From: Bacillota bacterium
GTDB lineage: Bacteria; Bacillota; Clostridia; Lachnospirales; Lachnospiraceae
Direction: 5' to 3'
Assembly (NCBI GenBank): GCA_023420935.1
Contig: JAEZUR010000100.1
Location: 1 to 64,000, forward strand
DNA: 64,000 nucleotides
Numbering within the stretch: the first letter of the stretch is position 1; the number at the start of each line of letters is the position of its first letter. Below, one piece after another: positions 42,730 to 52,690 of this stretch. A program made the position numbers and the translations under genes. The notes beneath the pieces are model-generated. The model saw nothing but the letters and a program-made list of their open reading frames with translations. It searched no databases and was not told where the DNA came from.

Positions 42730-45123
42730 ATGAATTACGGTTATTTTGATGAAGGAAACAAAGAGTATGTTATCACCAAACCCAATACGCCAGCACCTTG
42801 GGCTAATTATTTGGGATCACCAGAGTATGGTGCAATTATTTCAAATAATGCAGGAGGCTATAGTTTTGTAAAGAGTGGAGCCAATGGGCGTATTATCCGC
42901 TACAACTTTAATAGTGAAGATAAACCAGGAAGATATATCTATCTTCGAGATGATGAAACGAAAGATTATTGGTCAGCATCTTGGCAACCAGTTGGTAAGG
43001 ATTTAGATCAATATAAGAGTGAGTGCCATCATGGTACTGCTTACACCAATCTAGTAGCAGATTATTCGGGAATTCATTCCGAGGCTCTTTATTATGTGCC
43101 ACTTAATAAAACATATGAAGTATGGAGACTAAAGATAACCAATACAACAGACAAAGTGAGAAAAATATCTACTTTTGGTTATGCAGAGTTTACCAACGAA
43201 AGTAATTATGAACAAGATCAAGTGAATCTACAATATACCTTGTTCATTACAAGAACTTATTTCAAAGACAATAAAATACTTCAAACCATCAATGAGAATT
43301 GCAACAAAGCAGTGAATGGAAGTACAGGAAAAGAACGTTTCCTCGGTGTTACAGGTGCAAAAGTAACTTCTTATAATGGGGATCGTGCTGCGTTTCTTGG
43401 TAATTATCATTCTTACAATAATCCAATTGCTGTGGAAAATGGATGTTGTGATAATGTATTGAATTACAATTCCAATGGATGTGCTGCGCTACATTCAGCG
43501 TTAGAGTTACAACCAGGAGAGACAAAAGAGCTAGCATATATTCTAGGACAGTATAGCAATGAAGAGGCGGATGCTATTCTTTTACAATATGCTGACTTAT
43601 CTGTTGTAGAAAAAGAATTACAGGAATTAAAGGATTACTGGCATGGCAAACTATCTCATTTCCAAGTGAAGACGCCAAGTGATTCCTTTAATAATATGGT
43701 AAATACATGGAATGCGTATCAGTGTTTTATCACCTTTATCTGGTCAAGAGCAGCGTCCTTTATCTATTGCGGACTTCGTAATGGATATGGATATCGCGAT
43801 ACGGTGCAAGATATTCAAGGGATCATTCATCTAGATCCAGAATTAGCAGCTGAAAAGATTCGCTTCATGTTATCTGCTCAGGTTGATAATGGTGGTGGAC
43901 TTCCATTAGTTAAATTTGATCATAATGCAGGCCATGAAGATACTCCAGATGATGCATCTTATGTACAGGCAACGGGACATCCAGAATACCGTGCAGATGA
44001 TGCATTGTGGTTATTCCCAACTATTCTTAAATATATGGCTGAGTCAGGAAACAAGGCATTTATAGATGAAGTAATCGTATATGCAAATGGTGGTGAAGGA
44101 ACTGTTTATGACCACTTAAAACGTGCCATTAATTTCTCCATGGAACGCCTTGGAGATCATAAGATGCCAGCGGGTCTCCACGCAGACTGGAATGACTGCT
44201 TACGCCTTGGTAAAAAGGGTGAATCCACCTTTGTTGCATTGCAATTGTATTATGCAATGAGTATTTTGCGTGATTTTGCTGAGGATAAAAAAGATACCGC
44301 GTATCTTACTTATTTAGATAAAGTACAGAAAGAACTATATGATATTATTCAAAAAGAATGCTGGGAAGATGACCGTTTCATTCGTGGAATTAAGGAAGAT
44401 GGTCAGGTAATCGGTTCCAAAAAGGATCAAGAAGCAAGTATGTGGTTGAACCCACAATCTTGGGCAGTTATCAGTGGGTTGGCTACCAAGGAACAGGCAG
44501 AAAAAGCATTGGAATCTGTTCATAGAGAATTGAATACATCTTACGGTGTAAGAGTAATGGCACCATCCTTTAAGGATCATGCATTCGAAGGTGCGTTGGC
44601 ATTATTGTTTAATCCATCTACAAAGGAAAATGGCGGTATATTCTCGCAACCACAGGGCTGGATTGTCTTAGCGGAGTCTTTGTTAGGTCATGGTAATAGA
44701 GCATTTGAATATTTTGAGGAAAGCTCCCCTGCTTCCATGAACGATAAAGCGGAGATTCGATTGCTAGAGCCTTATGTACATGGACAGTTTACAGAAAGTG
44801 TGGAAAGTCCATTTGAAGGAAGATCACATGTACATTGGTTGACTGGAACGGCGTCCACAGTTATGGTTGGATGCGTAGAAGGTATTCTTGGAATGAGACC
44901 AGATCTAAATGGTATTTTAATAGCACCTGCTATCCCAAGTGACTGGAAAGAATTTGAGATTCACAAAGTATTCCGTGGCAAAAAGGTACACATCACGGTT
45001 CAGAATCCAAACGGGGCAGAAGGTGGGTATAAAGAATGCTTCTTAAATGGAGAAAAACTAGAAAGTAATTATATTTCCATTGATAAGATGAATGAAGAAA
45101 ACGAAATTATATTGGTTATGTAG
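42730..45123 (+). CDS. GH94 phosphorylase, cellobiose phosphorylase type
   Basis: Protein of 797 aa, no signal peptide, the size of cellobiose phosphorylases. It starts MNYGYFDEGNKEYVITKP with NTPAPWANYLG, has NGYGYRDTVQDIQGI, GGGLPLVKFD and HADWNDCLRLGKKGES (the Asp region of the general acid), and ends in the beta-sandwich domain of GH94. The reaction is disaccharide plus phosphate to glucose 1-phosphate plus sugar, which saves ATP. Cellobiose is the most likely substrate by N-terminal pattern; related GH94 enzymes act on longer or other beta-glucosides. AAGGAG lies upstream. It is monocistronic. Confidence 0.88.
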   Translation: MNYGYFDEGNKEYVITKPNTPAPWANYLGSPEYGAIISNNAGGYSFVKSGANGRIIRYNFNSEDKPGRYIYLRDDETKDYWSASWQPVGKDLDQYKSECHHGTAYTNLVADYSGIHSEALYYVPLNKTYEVWRLKITNTTDKVRKISTFGYAEFTNESNYEQDQVNLQYTLFITRTYFKDNKILQTINENCNKAVNGSTGKERFLGVTGAKVTSYNGDRAAFLGNYHSYNNPIAVENGCCDNVLNYNSNGCAALHSALELQPGETKELAYILGQYSNEEADAILLQYADLSVVEKELQELKDYWHGKLSHFQVKTPSDSFNNMVNTWNAYQCFITFIWSRAASFIYCGLRNGYGYRDTVQDIQGIIHLDPELAAEKIRFMLSAQVDNGGGLPLVKFDHNAGHEDTPDDASYVQATGHPEYRADDALWLFPTILKYMAESGNKAFIDEVIVYANGGEGTVYDHLKRAINFSMERLGDHKMPAGLHADWNDCLRLGKKGESTFVALQLYYAMSILRDFAEDKKDTAYLTYLDKVQKELYDIIQKECWEDDRFIRGIKEDGQVIGSKKDQEASMWLNPQSWAVISGLATKEQAEKALESVHRELNTSYGVRVMAPSFKDHAFEGALALLFNPSTKENGGIFSQPQGWIVLAESLLGHGNRAFEYFEESSPASMNDKAEIRLLEPYVHGQFTESVESPFEGRSHVHWLTGTASTVMVGCVEGILGMRPDLNGILIAPAIPSDWKEFEIHKVFRGKKVHITVQNPNGAEGGYKECFLNGEKLESNYISIDKMNEENEIILVM

Positions 45124-45133
45124 CTAAAATAAA

Positions 45134-45178
45134 AAATTGTCCAAGACTAAGAAAGTAGTTCTTAATCTTGGACAATTT
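45134..45178. terminator. Terminator hairpin after the GH94 gene
   Basis: AAATTGTCCAAGA (45134-45146) pairs with TCTTGGACAATTT (45166-45178), and the inner bases extend the stem. The T run is short on this strand. Confidence 0.75.
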
Positions 45179-45338
45179 GTGTATTAATGGAATGATAGAG
45201 AAAATTCAGAATCCATTGTTGCCACACAAATGCCATAAATTAAGTGTATATTTATTCTACATTAGTAGATTTGAGAGAATCACAACTACACCTGTAGAAT
45301 GATGACACATATGAACAATGCAAAGGGGAACGAAACGT

Positions 45339-47912
45339 ATGAAAATAAGGATAAGGAGTATAGTATACATAGCATTAATTATTGCTTTGATCGGTTTAAG
45401 TAACACATATTTCTATCATCAAGACCAGTTTGTTGCACAAGCTTCCGCAACTGGAACTATAACAGCTTCCAGCCTGAATGTAAGAAAAGGAGCTGGAACC
45501 AACTATGATGTTTTAGTTAACAATGGCTCCAGCGTGTCTGTGAAAAAGGGAGCACAGGTTACGATTGTAAAAGAAGAAAATGATTGGTACTTAATATCGT
45601 TTCAATTGAATGGAACTACAGTGAAAGGATATGTACTGGGAGAATACGTATCCGTTAAAAATGCAGCAACATCCACACCGAAAGCAACCACAAAAACAAC
45701 AAGTACTGCTATAAAAGTGGCTGGTAAGGTTACTGCAACTAAGTTAACTATCCGGTTGAAACCAAGCACCACTGCAAGTAAATTAGTTGTAAAAGGAACC
45801 AGTGTTTTCGTTGTTAAAAATCAGTCAGTCACTATCATTGGTGAGAAGATGGTAAGTGGTAGTAAATGGTATTACATATCCTTTAAAGATAAAGGTACAG
45901 CCAGAAAAGGTTATGTACATGGAGACTATATTAAGCTTTCTATCAGCTCCTATGTAAAAGGGCAGATGAATAGCAGTTCTGCAGTGAAAGTGCAAACAGC
46001 AGCTGGATCTGGCAAATCTTATTTAAAATCAGGTTCTAAGGTAGTTAGTCTTCAAGACGATAAGCTTGTACTCATTACCAAAGAAGTAACAGTAAGTAAA
46101 AAGAAATGGTTTCAGATATCATTTATGTATGGTAGCAAAAGAATCAGAGGCTATGTTCTTGCAAGTAAAGTCGAATTTAGAAAAGCTACCACAGCATCAA
46201 CAACTAAAACTGGTACAGTAAATGCAACAGTTCTAAAAGTAAGAGTGGATGCAGGAACAGATCAAGAACAGTATGTATATGAAGATGTAGCAGTTACACT
46301 AACAAAGAATCAGAAAGTAACCATTGTTTCTTCCAAAGTAGTTGATAATGTTACCTGGTATCAGGTTTCTTTTACATACCAAGATAAAACGCTAAAGGGA
46401 TATGTATCAGGCGATTATATTATACTTGATTCAGCGAGTTCTACCGCTTCACCAAGTCCATCGGTGTCGCCAACGGTAAATCCATCGGTATCGCCAAGTA
46501 TAACACCTTCGGTAACGCCAAGTGTAACCCCAACTATTAACCCAAGTGCATCGCCAACTGTATCACCAAGTCCAACGCCAACAGTACCACCAATCAATGT
46601 TACACCATTGACGGATGCCGAATTTGAACAGTCATTGACTACACAAGGTTTTCCTGAAAGTTATAAACCATATCTTAGAAGCTTGCACCAACTGTATCCA
46701 TATTGGCAATTTACTGCAATGCAAACAGGTCTGGATTGGAATTCAGTTATTATGGCTGAAAGTGTAGTAGGAAAAAACTTGATTACCAATAGTAAGACCA
46801 TAGCGTGGAAATCATTAGAGACGAAAGCTTATAATTGGGAGACGGATAAATTTATCCCATACGATGGATCTAGTTGGGTTACCGCATCAAAGCAAGCCAT
46901 TGAATATTATATGGATCCTAGAAACTTTTTAACTCCTAGAAGTGTGTTTCAATTTGAATCCTTGGAATATCGTAGTCAATATCAAAATCAAGCTGGTGTA
47001 GATAAAATATTACAAACCACACCAATGTATAATACAAAATATGCATATACAGATGAAATGACAGGTCTGAGCACAGAATACCTTTACTCTGAAACTTTTA
47101 TGAAAGCAGCGGAATATTCTGGAGTAAGTCCATATCATTTAGCATCCAGAGTAAAGCAGGAAGTCGTTAGTAGTTCAACGACGCTAAGCAGTTCAGTTTC
47201 TGGAACCGTAGCTGGTTATGAAGGGTATTATAATTTTTATAATATTGGAGCATTTCATAGTACAACTGCAGGAGGAGCCATTGCGAATGCGCTGAAATTT
47301 GCCATGAATGGCACTACATCCCAAGCTAATAATGCTATGTTCTTAATCCCTTGGAATAATCCATATAAGTCAATTGTAGGCGGGGCAAAATATATCGGTA
47401 ATAATTATATCAACAAAGGTCAGAATACAGGATATCTGCAAAAGTTTAATGTAACTTCTTATTCCATGTTCAATCATCAATATATGGCTAATGTAGAAGC
47501 TGCTAATTCAGAAGCTGCCAAAACATATGCTGCTTATAGTAGTATTGGAGAAGTTCCAATCGTATTTTCTATTCCAGTATATATGAACATGCCAGAAACG
47601 CCATGCCCTGTACCAACAGGTGGTAGTAATCCGAATAACTGGCTAAAAACATTGGCTGTATCAGGTTATTCGTTAACTCCTACATTCAGCATAGCGGATG
47701 CAGGAAATATAGAGTATACAGTAATTGTGGATAGTGCAGTTTCTAGTGTGAATATATCAGCAACACCAGTAAGTACCACAGCAACAGTATCTGGCACAGG
47801 AGCAGTTCCATTGGTAATTGGGAACAATAGAGCGACCATACAAGTAACTGCACAAACTGGTGAAGTTAAAGTCTATACAGTAAATATTATCAGAAGTGCA
47901 GGTACGAATTAG
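45339..47912 (+). CDS. Secreted SH3-domain protein with glucosaminidase-type and cadherin-like domains
   Basis: Protein of 857 aa. A signal segment covers about 5-35. Four SH3b-type domains follow (about 38-105, 120-195, 200-278, 285-362; for example ASSLNVRKGAGTNYDVL), then a Pro/Ser/Thr/Val linker built on short VSPS and VTPS repeats (about 365-420). A glucosaminidase-type domain comes next (about 430-700; SVVGKNLITNS, YMDPRNFLTPRSVFQFE, YNFYNIGAFHS), and a C-terminal cadherin-like beta sandwich. It probably cuts N-acetylglucosamine links in peptidoglycan. ATG 45339 fits AGGGGA better than the ATG 21 nt earlier. The cohesin-like gene follows closely. Confidence 0.88.
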   Translation: MKIRIRSIVYIALIIALIGLSNTYFYHQDQFVAQASATGTITASSLNVRKGAGTNYDVLVNNGSSVSVKKGAQVTIVKEENDWYLISFQLNGTTVKGYVLGEYVSVKNAATSTPKATTKTTSTAIKVAGKVTATKLTIRLKPSTTASKLVVKGTSVFVVKNQSVTIIGEKMVSGSKWYYISFKDKGTARKGYVHGDYIKLSISSYVKGQMNSSSAVKVQTAAGSGKSYLKSGSKVVSLQDDKLVLITKEVTVSKKKWFQISFMYGSKRIRGYVLASKVEFRKATTASTTKTGTVNATVLKVRVDAGTDQEQYVYEDVAVTLTKNQKVTIVSSKVVDNVTWYQVSFTYQDKTLKGYVSGDYIILDSASSTASPSPSVSPTVNPSVSPSITPSVTPSVTPTINPSASPTVSPSPTPTVPPINVTPLTDAEFEQSLTTQGFPESYKPYLRSLHQLYPYWQFTAMQTGLDWNSVIMAESVVGKNLITNSKTIAWKSLETKAYNWETDKFIPYDGSSWVTASKQAIEYYMDPRNFLTPRSVFQFESLEYRSQYQNQAGVDKILQTTPMYNTKYAYTDEMTGLSTEYLYSETFMKAAEYSGVSPYHLASRVKQEVVSSSTTLSSSVSGTVAGYEGYYNFYNIGAFHSTTAGGAIANALKFAMNGTTSQANNAMFLIPWNNPYKSIVGGAKYIGNNYINKGQNTGYLQKFNVTSYSMFNHQYMANVEAANSEAAKTYAAYSSIGEVPIVFSIPVYMNMPETPCPVPTGGSNPNNWLKTLAVSGYSLTPTFSIADAGNIEYTVIVDSAVSSVNISATPVSTTATVSGTGAVPLVIGNNRATIQVTAQTGEVKVYTVNIIRSAGTN

Positions 47913-47943
47913 ATAAACATGATAATCATGGAGGATGAGGTAC

Positions 47944-49209
47944 ATGAAAATGAAAAGTATGTTAGCAGGATTAACAAGGCATAGAATCGTTATAGTTCTG
48001 TTTGCTATGATATTAATTGGAAGTAACATGAATGTGATCCAAGCCAGGGCTTCCAGTGCAACCTTAACCTTTTCTACAAGTACGCCTGAAATAAAAAAAG
48101 GTGAAACATTTTCCGTTGTTTTAACCATAAGATCATCTGCAACGGTTGGTGATTTTGAAGCTTACGTATTCTACGACCCAGAGGTTATGGAGTTTAAATC
48201 GGGCGGAAGCTTTATTAGCGGTGGAGATGGCTTGTTAAGAATCTCAGATATGAATACAGAAACAGCTAATACTACTAAGAAATATTCTATGAAGTTCAAA
48301 GCACGCGAAGTAGGTGCATGTGAAGTTGGAATTAGCGATACAGCTATTGCTTATGATTATGATGAAGGAAGTGAAATGTCTCTATCCAGTAATCGCTTAT
48401 CCATCTCTGTGATATCTTCAGAGAAATTAAGTAAAAATAATGAACTTGAAACCTTAAAAATTAGCCCAGGTACTCTTACGCCAGAATTTGATCCTAAAGT
48501 ACTTAATTATTCAGCCAAAGTACCAAGTGACACGGATAAACTTTTTGTAGCAGGAGTTGCAAAAGATGCGGATGCAACGGTTACTGTAAAAGGAAATGAT
48601 AAGTTAAATGTAGGAGATAATTCGGTGGTTATTACGGTGGTAGCGCCATCTGGTGATGAGAAGGAATATTACATACTTGTGAAACGGGAAGAAGGTTCCA
48701 TTGTACCTGACGCTAGTGCAAGTCCATTGCCAACCAACGAGAATGAAACGGTAGATGGATTTACGGTGTATTCAGAAGATGGAAACACCTACATCAAGAA
48801 TTCGTTTGAGTATCAGGTTATGAATGTAACCGATGAGACAGAAATACCATCTGGATATGTCAAAACATCAATCATTATAAACGGTGTCTCCGTAAGTGCT
48901 TATACACCAGAAAATGATTTAGATAGCGATTTCTTATTAATTTATGTTAAGAATCAAGACGGTAATGAAGGATTTTATCAATATGACCGAGTAGAACAGA
49001 CACTACAGAGAGTAAGCAATGCAACACTTAGTAATATGGATTCTTCCGCAGGAACAGATAAGGTTATAACGGCGGATGAATATGCGGATAAATTACAAAA
49101 GTTATCAGTTGTGATTGCGGTGTTATCTGCAATAACTGTATTTTTGATTATTGTTGTAATTCGATGTTATTATAAGTTAAAGGGTTATAATGAGGATGAT
49201 TTAGACTGA
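47944..49209 (+). CDS. Cohesin-like, cadherin-like surface protein with C-terminal membrane anchor
   Basis: Protein of 421 aa. A signal peptide ends near VIQARASS (about 33). A cohesin-like domain covers about 35-158 (LTFSTSTPEIKKGETFSVV, VGDFEAYVFYDPEVMEF). A cadherin-like domain covers about 165-255 (LETLKISPGTLTPEFDPKVL). A further domain follows, then one membrane segment near 385-407 and a short cytosolic tail. The same cadherin-like module ends the upstream protein, and the genes are 31 nt apart, so the two may work together at the wall. No dockerin protein is seen here. Start at 47944 with GGAGG 9 nt upstream. Confidence 0.85.
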   Translation: MKMKSMLAGLTRHRIVIVLFAMILIGSNMNVIQARASSATLTFSTSTPEIKKGETFSVVLTIRSSATVGDFEAYVFYDPEVMEFKSGGSFISGGDGLLRISDMNTETANTTKKYSMKFKAREVGACEVGISDTAIAYDYDEGSEMSLSSNRLSISVISSEKLSKNNELETLKISPGTLTPEFDPKVLNYSAKVPSDTDKLFVAGVAKDADATVTVKGNDKLNVGDNSVVITVVAPSGDEKEYYILVKREEGSIVPDASASPLPTNENETVDGFTVYSEDGNTYIKNSFEYQVMNVTDETEIPSGYVKTSIIINGVSVSAYTPENDLDSDFLLIYVKNQDGNEGFYQYDRVEQTLQRVSNATLSNMDSSAGTDKVITADEYADKLQKLSVVIAVLSAITVFLIIVVIRCYYKLKGYNEDDLD

Positions 49210-49275
49210 TTAATTCATTTAAATGATTAGATTAATAATTTAGGTGGTGGACATAAGTCAGCCAAGTGAGTGGTC

Positions 49276-49460
49276 ATGAATAGGATTGCAGATCGATTAA
49301 TTTGGCCGCCTTACCTTCCTAGGCATGTTCGCTTTCGAGCCTCAAAGCATGGTGAAAATGACGCATAAGCAGGCGTCATTTTCACCTGAGTCTCGAGTCG
49401 AACCAAGGCGCCGTCGTCAGTCGGTCTGGCCAAGCTGAATCGATCTGCAATCCTATTCAT
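49276..49460 (+). repeat. Palindromic element A, copy 4
   Basis: Perfect 23-bp arms (49276-49298 and 49438-49460) enclose the A core: GGCCGCCTTACCTTCCTAGG, GAGCCTCAAAGC, inner hairpin AAAATGACGC...GGCGTCATTTT, GAGTCTCGAGTCG and CGTCGTCAGTCGGTCTGGCC. Note the paired change: GGCC on both sides here where other copies have GGTC and GACC. Confidence 0.9.
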
Positions 49461-49512
49461 GCATCTAGGGTGTTGAGACTTATGAGATTTACACTCTGAA
49501 TAGAATTAAATA

Positions 49513-49582
49513 AGATATAAAAAAAGATTATAAAAAAAGATTATAGAAAAAGATTATAGAAAAGGATTATAAAAAAGATTAT
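49513..49582. repeat. Short tandem repeat, about 14-bp unit
   Basis: Five imperfect copies of AAAAAGATTATA with small length changes. The unit is of the kind that changes copy number by slippage. It lies between element A copy 4 and a terminator-like hairpin; no gene is present in 49210-49733. Confidence 0.75.
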
Positions 49583-49593
49583 TATGAGATGGT

Positions 49594-49639
49594 AGCTATT
49601 ATTTTTCTTATTTAGTATAAGAGATATAATAGCTTTTTG
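49594..49639 (+). terminator. Terminator-like hairpin
   Basis: AGCTATTAT (49594-49602) pairs with ATAATAGCT (49626-49634), followed by T5. Confidence 0.6.
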
Positions 49640-49733
49640 TTTATAAATTGTATTGTGTTATTATAATGGATTAAGTTATAATTAGCTATTATAGATAATA
49701 TTGATTATTATTTAGAGCTTGAGAGGAGAAAAT

Positions 49734-50039
49734 ATGCAGATGGTTAATAAGAAAAGCAGAATAGTGGCATTTTTATTAGCAGTTTTTCTTTTACTTGCTA
49801 TTTTTTTCTATGAGAGCTTTGTTGTTACACATATCCATCATGATTGTGTTGGTGATAACTGTCCTATCTGTTTGGAAATTCAGATGGTGGAAGGGATGAT
49901 ACAACAGATTGGGTTGGCTCTGATTGGCTTTGTGTGTATTTTAGCAGGGATACATTATGCTATAGAATACCTATCTAGAACGAATCTCGTTCCTCTTTTT
50001 CGTACTCCAGTTAAATTGAAAGTTCGTATGAATGATTAA
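49734..50039 (+). CDS. Small membrane protein with His/Cys motif, metal-transport operon
   Basis: Protein of 101 aa with two membrane segments (about 9-27 and 56-77). The short loop between them, outside or at the membrane face, reads VTHIHHDCVGDNCPIC: three His and three Cys within 16 residues, a likely metal site. I do not recognise a named family. The ATG at 49734 has AGGAG 5 nt upstream. It is the first gene before the metal ABC transporter, so a metal-handling role is a reasonable inference. The leader contains ATAAT-ATTG-ATTAT (49695-49708), a possible metal-regulator site. Confidence 0.7.
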   Translation: MQMVNKKSRIVAFLLAVFLLLAIFFYESFVVTHIHHDCVGDNCPICLEIQMVEGMIQQIGLALIGFVCILAGIHYAIEYLSRTNLVPLFRTPVKLKVRMND

Positions 50040-50168
50040 ATCTTCAAACATAGTTTCATAAGAATGCAAAGTATAGGTACTTTTTCGGTATCTTTAGTTT
50101 TTGCATTCTTTTTTAACCATGCATGTAGTTACTATTGAACATGTTTATAAAATATGGAGGATTTAATT

Positions 50169-51152
50169 ATGAAAAAATGGAATAAATATATTTACATTGT
50201 GGCTGTTGTACTTATTATGGTGGCGGTTTTGTCATCATGCAGTAATAACAAAAGTGCGAGTTCGGATAATGGAAAGATTAATGTTGTAACTACTATTTTC
50301 CCAGAATATGATTTTATGCGCCAGATTGCTGGTGATCACATTAATTTAACCATGTTATTGAAACCTGGTTCAGAATGTCATAGTTACGAGCCATCACCAC
50401 AGGATATACTTAGCGTGCAGAATTCAGATCTTTTTGTTTATGTTGGAGGAGATTCGGACGAATGGGTATCTAACATTTTAGAATCTATGGATCAAAGTCA
50501 TATGAAAGTAATAACCTTAATGGATTGTGTTAACCTTCTAGAAGAAGAAACGGTGGAAGGGATGGAGCCGGAAGAAGAAGGGGAAGAAGGGGAAGAAGGG
50601 AAACAAGAAGAACAGGAAGAAGCTGAACTGGATGAACATGTATGGACTTCCCCTAAGAATGTCATTGAGATTGTTCAGAAACTATGTGATGAATTGTGTA
50701 ACATGGATCCTAAACATGAAAAAGAATATAAAGAAAATACAGAACGCTATATTGAAAAATTAACAGCCTTGAGTGAAGAATTTGAGGATGTAGTGGAACA
50801 TGGGAAAAGAAAAGAAATCATTGTAGCAGATCGTTTTCCATTTCGCTATTTAGTAGAGGATTATGGCTTGAAATATTATGCGGCGTTTCCGGGCTGCTCC
50901 ACAGAAACAGAAGCCAGTGCAGCCACAGTAGCATTTCTAGTTGATAAAGTGAAAACAGATAAGATACCTGTTGTATTTCATATTGAACTATCCAATGAGC
51001 AGATGTGTGATTCTATATGTAGTGCTACAGGTTCAAAGAAGCTTCTGTTGCATGCGGCTCATAATATTAGCAAAGAGGACTTTAATAAAGGAGTCACGTA
51101 TGTTGATTTGATGGAACATAACGTACAAGTCTTAAAGGAGGCTTTGAATTAA
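50169..51152 (+). CDS. Metal ABC transporter substrate-binding lipoprotein (ZnuA/AdcA-like)
   Basis: Protein of 327 aa. The lipobox is VLSSC at about residue 25. The cluster A-I fold has VVTTIFPEYDFMRQIAGD, a metal-ligand His in SECHSYEPSPQD, a second His in DEHVWTSPKN and a later VFHIELSNEQ. In zinc-binding members a His-rich loop precedes the second ligand; here that loop is Glu-rich (EPEEEGEEGEEGKQEEQEE), an unusual replacement. Zinc is the likely cargo, manganese possible. GGAGG lies 9 nt before the ATG. The ATPase gene starts one nt after the stop. Confidence 0.9.
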   Translation: MKKWNKYIYIVAVVLIMVAVLSSCSNNKSASSDNGKINVVTTIFPEYDFMRQIAGDHINLTMLLKPGSECHSYEPSPQDILSVQNSDLFVYVGGDSDEWVSNILESMDQSHMKVITLMDCVNLLEEETVEGMEPEEEGEEGEEGKQEEQEEAELDEHVWTSPKNVIEIVQKLCDELCNMDPKHEKEYKENTERYIEKLTALSEEFEDVVEHGKRKEIIVADRFPFRYLVEDYGLKYYAAFPGCSTETEASAATVAFLVDKVKTDKIPVVFHIELSNEQMCDSICSATGSKKLLLHAAHNISKEDFNKGVTYVDLMEHNVQVLKEALN

Positions 51153-51153
51153 T

Positions 51154-51873
51154 ATGAGTGTAATCCAGTGTAACGATGTAATGTTTGCTTATGATGGCAT
51201 TACCGTATTATCTGATTTGAACTTTAACATAGAATCAGGTGATTATTTATGCATTGTGGGTGAAAATGGTGCAGGTAAGAGCACCCTCATAAAAGGGTTA
51301 CTAAATCTTAAGAAGCCATCAAAAGGTACTATTAAAATGGGCGATGGAATAAAAGCAAATCATATTGGCTATCTACCACAGCAAACTATTGTACAACGAG
51401 ATTTCCCGGCCAGTGTTTATGAAGTGGTATTGTCAGGGCGAGCGAACAGCATGGGAATGCTTCCTTTTTATAGAAAAGTAGATAAGAATAACGCACGAAA
51501 ACAGTTAGAATTACTTGGTATAAGCAATCTGAGCAATAAGTGTTACAGAGAATTATCTGGAGGGCAACAGCAGAGAGTGTTAATGGCAAGAGCCTTATGC
51601 GCTAGTAAGAATTTGATGGTTTTGGATGAACCAACAACAGGACTTGATCCTATTATGACAGGAGAATTATACCGGTTGATTAAGAAGTTAAATTCAGATG
51701 AGAAGAGAACAATTATTATGGTTTCACATGATGTCGAGGGAGCCATGCGCTATGCAAGTCATATTCTACATTTAGGTAAAAGTCAGTTGTTTTTCGGAAG
51801 GAAAGAAGAATATATAAATAGTAAAATTGGAATGCATTTTATAGGAGGTGGTGAACATGCTGAATATCATTAG
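51154..51873 (+). CDS. Metal ABC transporter ATP-binding protein (ZnuC-like)
   Basis: ABC ATPase of 239 aa. Walker A GENGAGKSTL, Q-loop YLPQQTIV, signature LSGGQQQRVLMARAL, Walker B LMVLDEPTTGLD, switch His in MVSHDVEGAM. It drives the permease whose gene overlaps its 3' end by 17 nt. AAGGAGG lies upstream. Confidence 0.95.
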   Translation: MSVIQCNDVMFAYDGITVLSDLNFNIESGDYLCIVGENGAGKSTLIKGLLNLKKPSKGTIKMGDGIKANHIGYLPQQTIVQRDFPASVYEVVLSGRANSMGMLPFYRKVDKNNARKQLELLGISNLSNKCYRELSGGQQQRVLMARALCASKNLMVLDEPTTGLDPIMTGELYRLIKKLNSDEKRTIIMVSHDVEGAMRYASHILHLGKSQLFFGRKEEYINSKIGMHFIGGGEHAEYH

Positions 51874-52687
51874 ACAGATGTTATCCTATCCATTCTTGGT
51901 GAATGCTTTCATTGTAGGAATTCTTGTTTCTCTTTGTGCTTCCTTACTGGGTGTAAGCTTAGTGTTAAAACGATTTTCTATGATTGGAACTGGTTTATCT
52001 AACATTGGATTTGCTGCATTAGCAATTGCATATGCCATGAATGCGGCACCACTTACCATTGCTATACCTGTATGTGTTATAGCAGCATTTTTACTTCTTA
52101 GAATGAAAGATAGTAACAAATTAAAGGGAGATGCAGCTACTGCATTACTTTGCAGTGGGTCCCTTGCAGTGGGGGTTATGACCATATCTCTTACATCTGG
52201 AATGAACACGGATGTTTGTAACTATATGTTTGGAAGTATTCTAGCTATGTCAGAATCAGATGTTATATTATCGATTGTATTATGTATGATTGTTTTGGTA
52301 CTTTACATTCTTTTTTATCATAAAATATTTATCGTTACATTTGATGAAACCTTTGCAAATGCTACGGGAATACGTAGTAATCTATATAATATGCTCATTG
52401 CTTTATTAACAGCAGTTACAGTAGTGCTGGGTATGAGGATTATGGGAACTTTATTAATATCTAGCCTGATTATTTTTCCTGCTCTCTCTTCTATGAGAAT
52501 ATGTAAGAAGTTTCGTTCTGTAATATTATGTTCCGCTGTTTTATCTGTAGTTTGTTTTGTAGTAGGTATTACAATATCTTACCTCTATTCAACCCCTACA
52601 GGAGCAAGCATAGTTATGATAGATTTAGTGGTATTTTTATTGTTTATGTTAATCAATTATATAAAGGTGAGATTACAGGAGGGATAA
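51857..52687 (+). CDS. Metal ABC transporter permease (ZnuB-like)
   Basis: Protein of 276 aa with about eight membrane segments, ABC-3 family: ALLGVSLVLKRFSMIGTGLSNIGFAALAI, GDAATALLCSGSLAVGVM, MGTLLISSLIIFPALSSMRI. It forms the channel for the ZnuA/ZnuC-like partners encoded upstream. The ATG at 51857 has AGGAGG 8 nt upstream, inside the end of the ATPase gene. Confidence 0.94.
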   Translation: MLNIIRQMLSYPFLVNAFIVGILVSLCASLLGVSLVLKRFSMIGTGLSNIGFAALAIAYAMNAAPLTIAIPVCVIAAFLLLRMKDSNKLKGDAATALLCSGSLAVGVMTISLTSGMNTDVCNYMFGSILAMSESDVILSIVLCMIVLVLYILFYHKIFIVTFDETFANATGIRSNLYNMLIALLTAVTVVLGMRIMGTLLISSLIIFPALSSMRICKKFRSVILCSAVLSVVCFVVGITISYLYSTPTGASIVMIDLVVFLLFMLINYIKVRLQEG

Positions 52688-52690
52688 TAG

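Noticed and set aside
46415..46597. Minus-strand open frame over the Ser/Pro/Val repeats
   Set aside because: It is the antisense of a low-complexity linker in the SH3-glucosaminidase gene and has no ribosome binding site.
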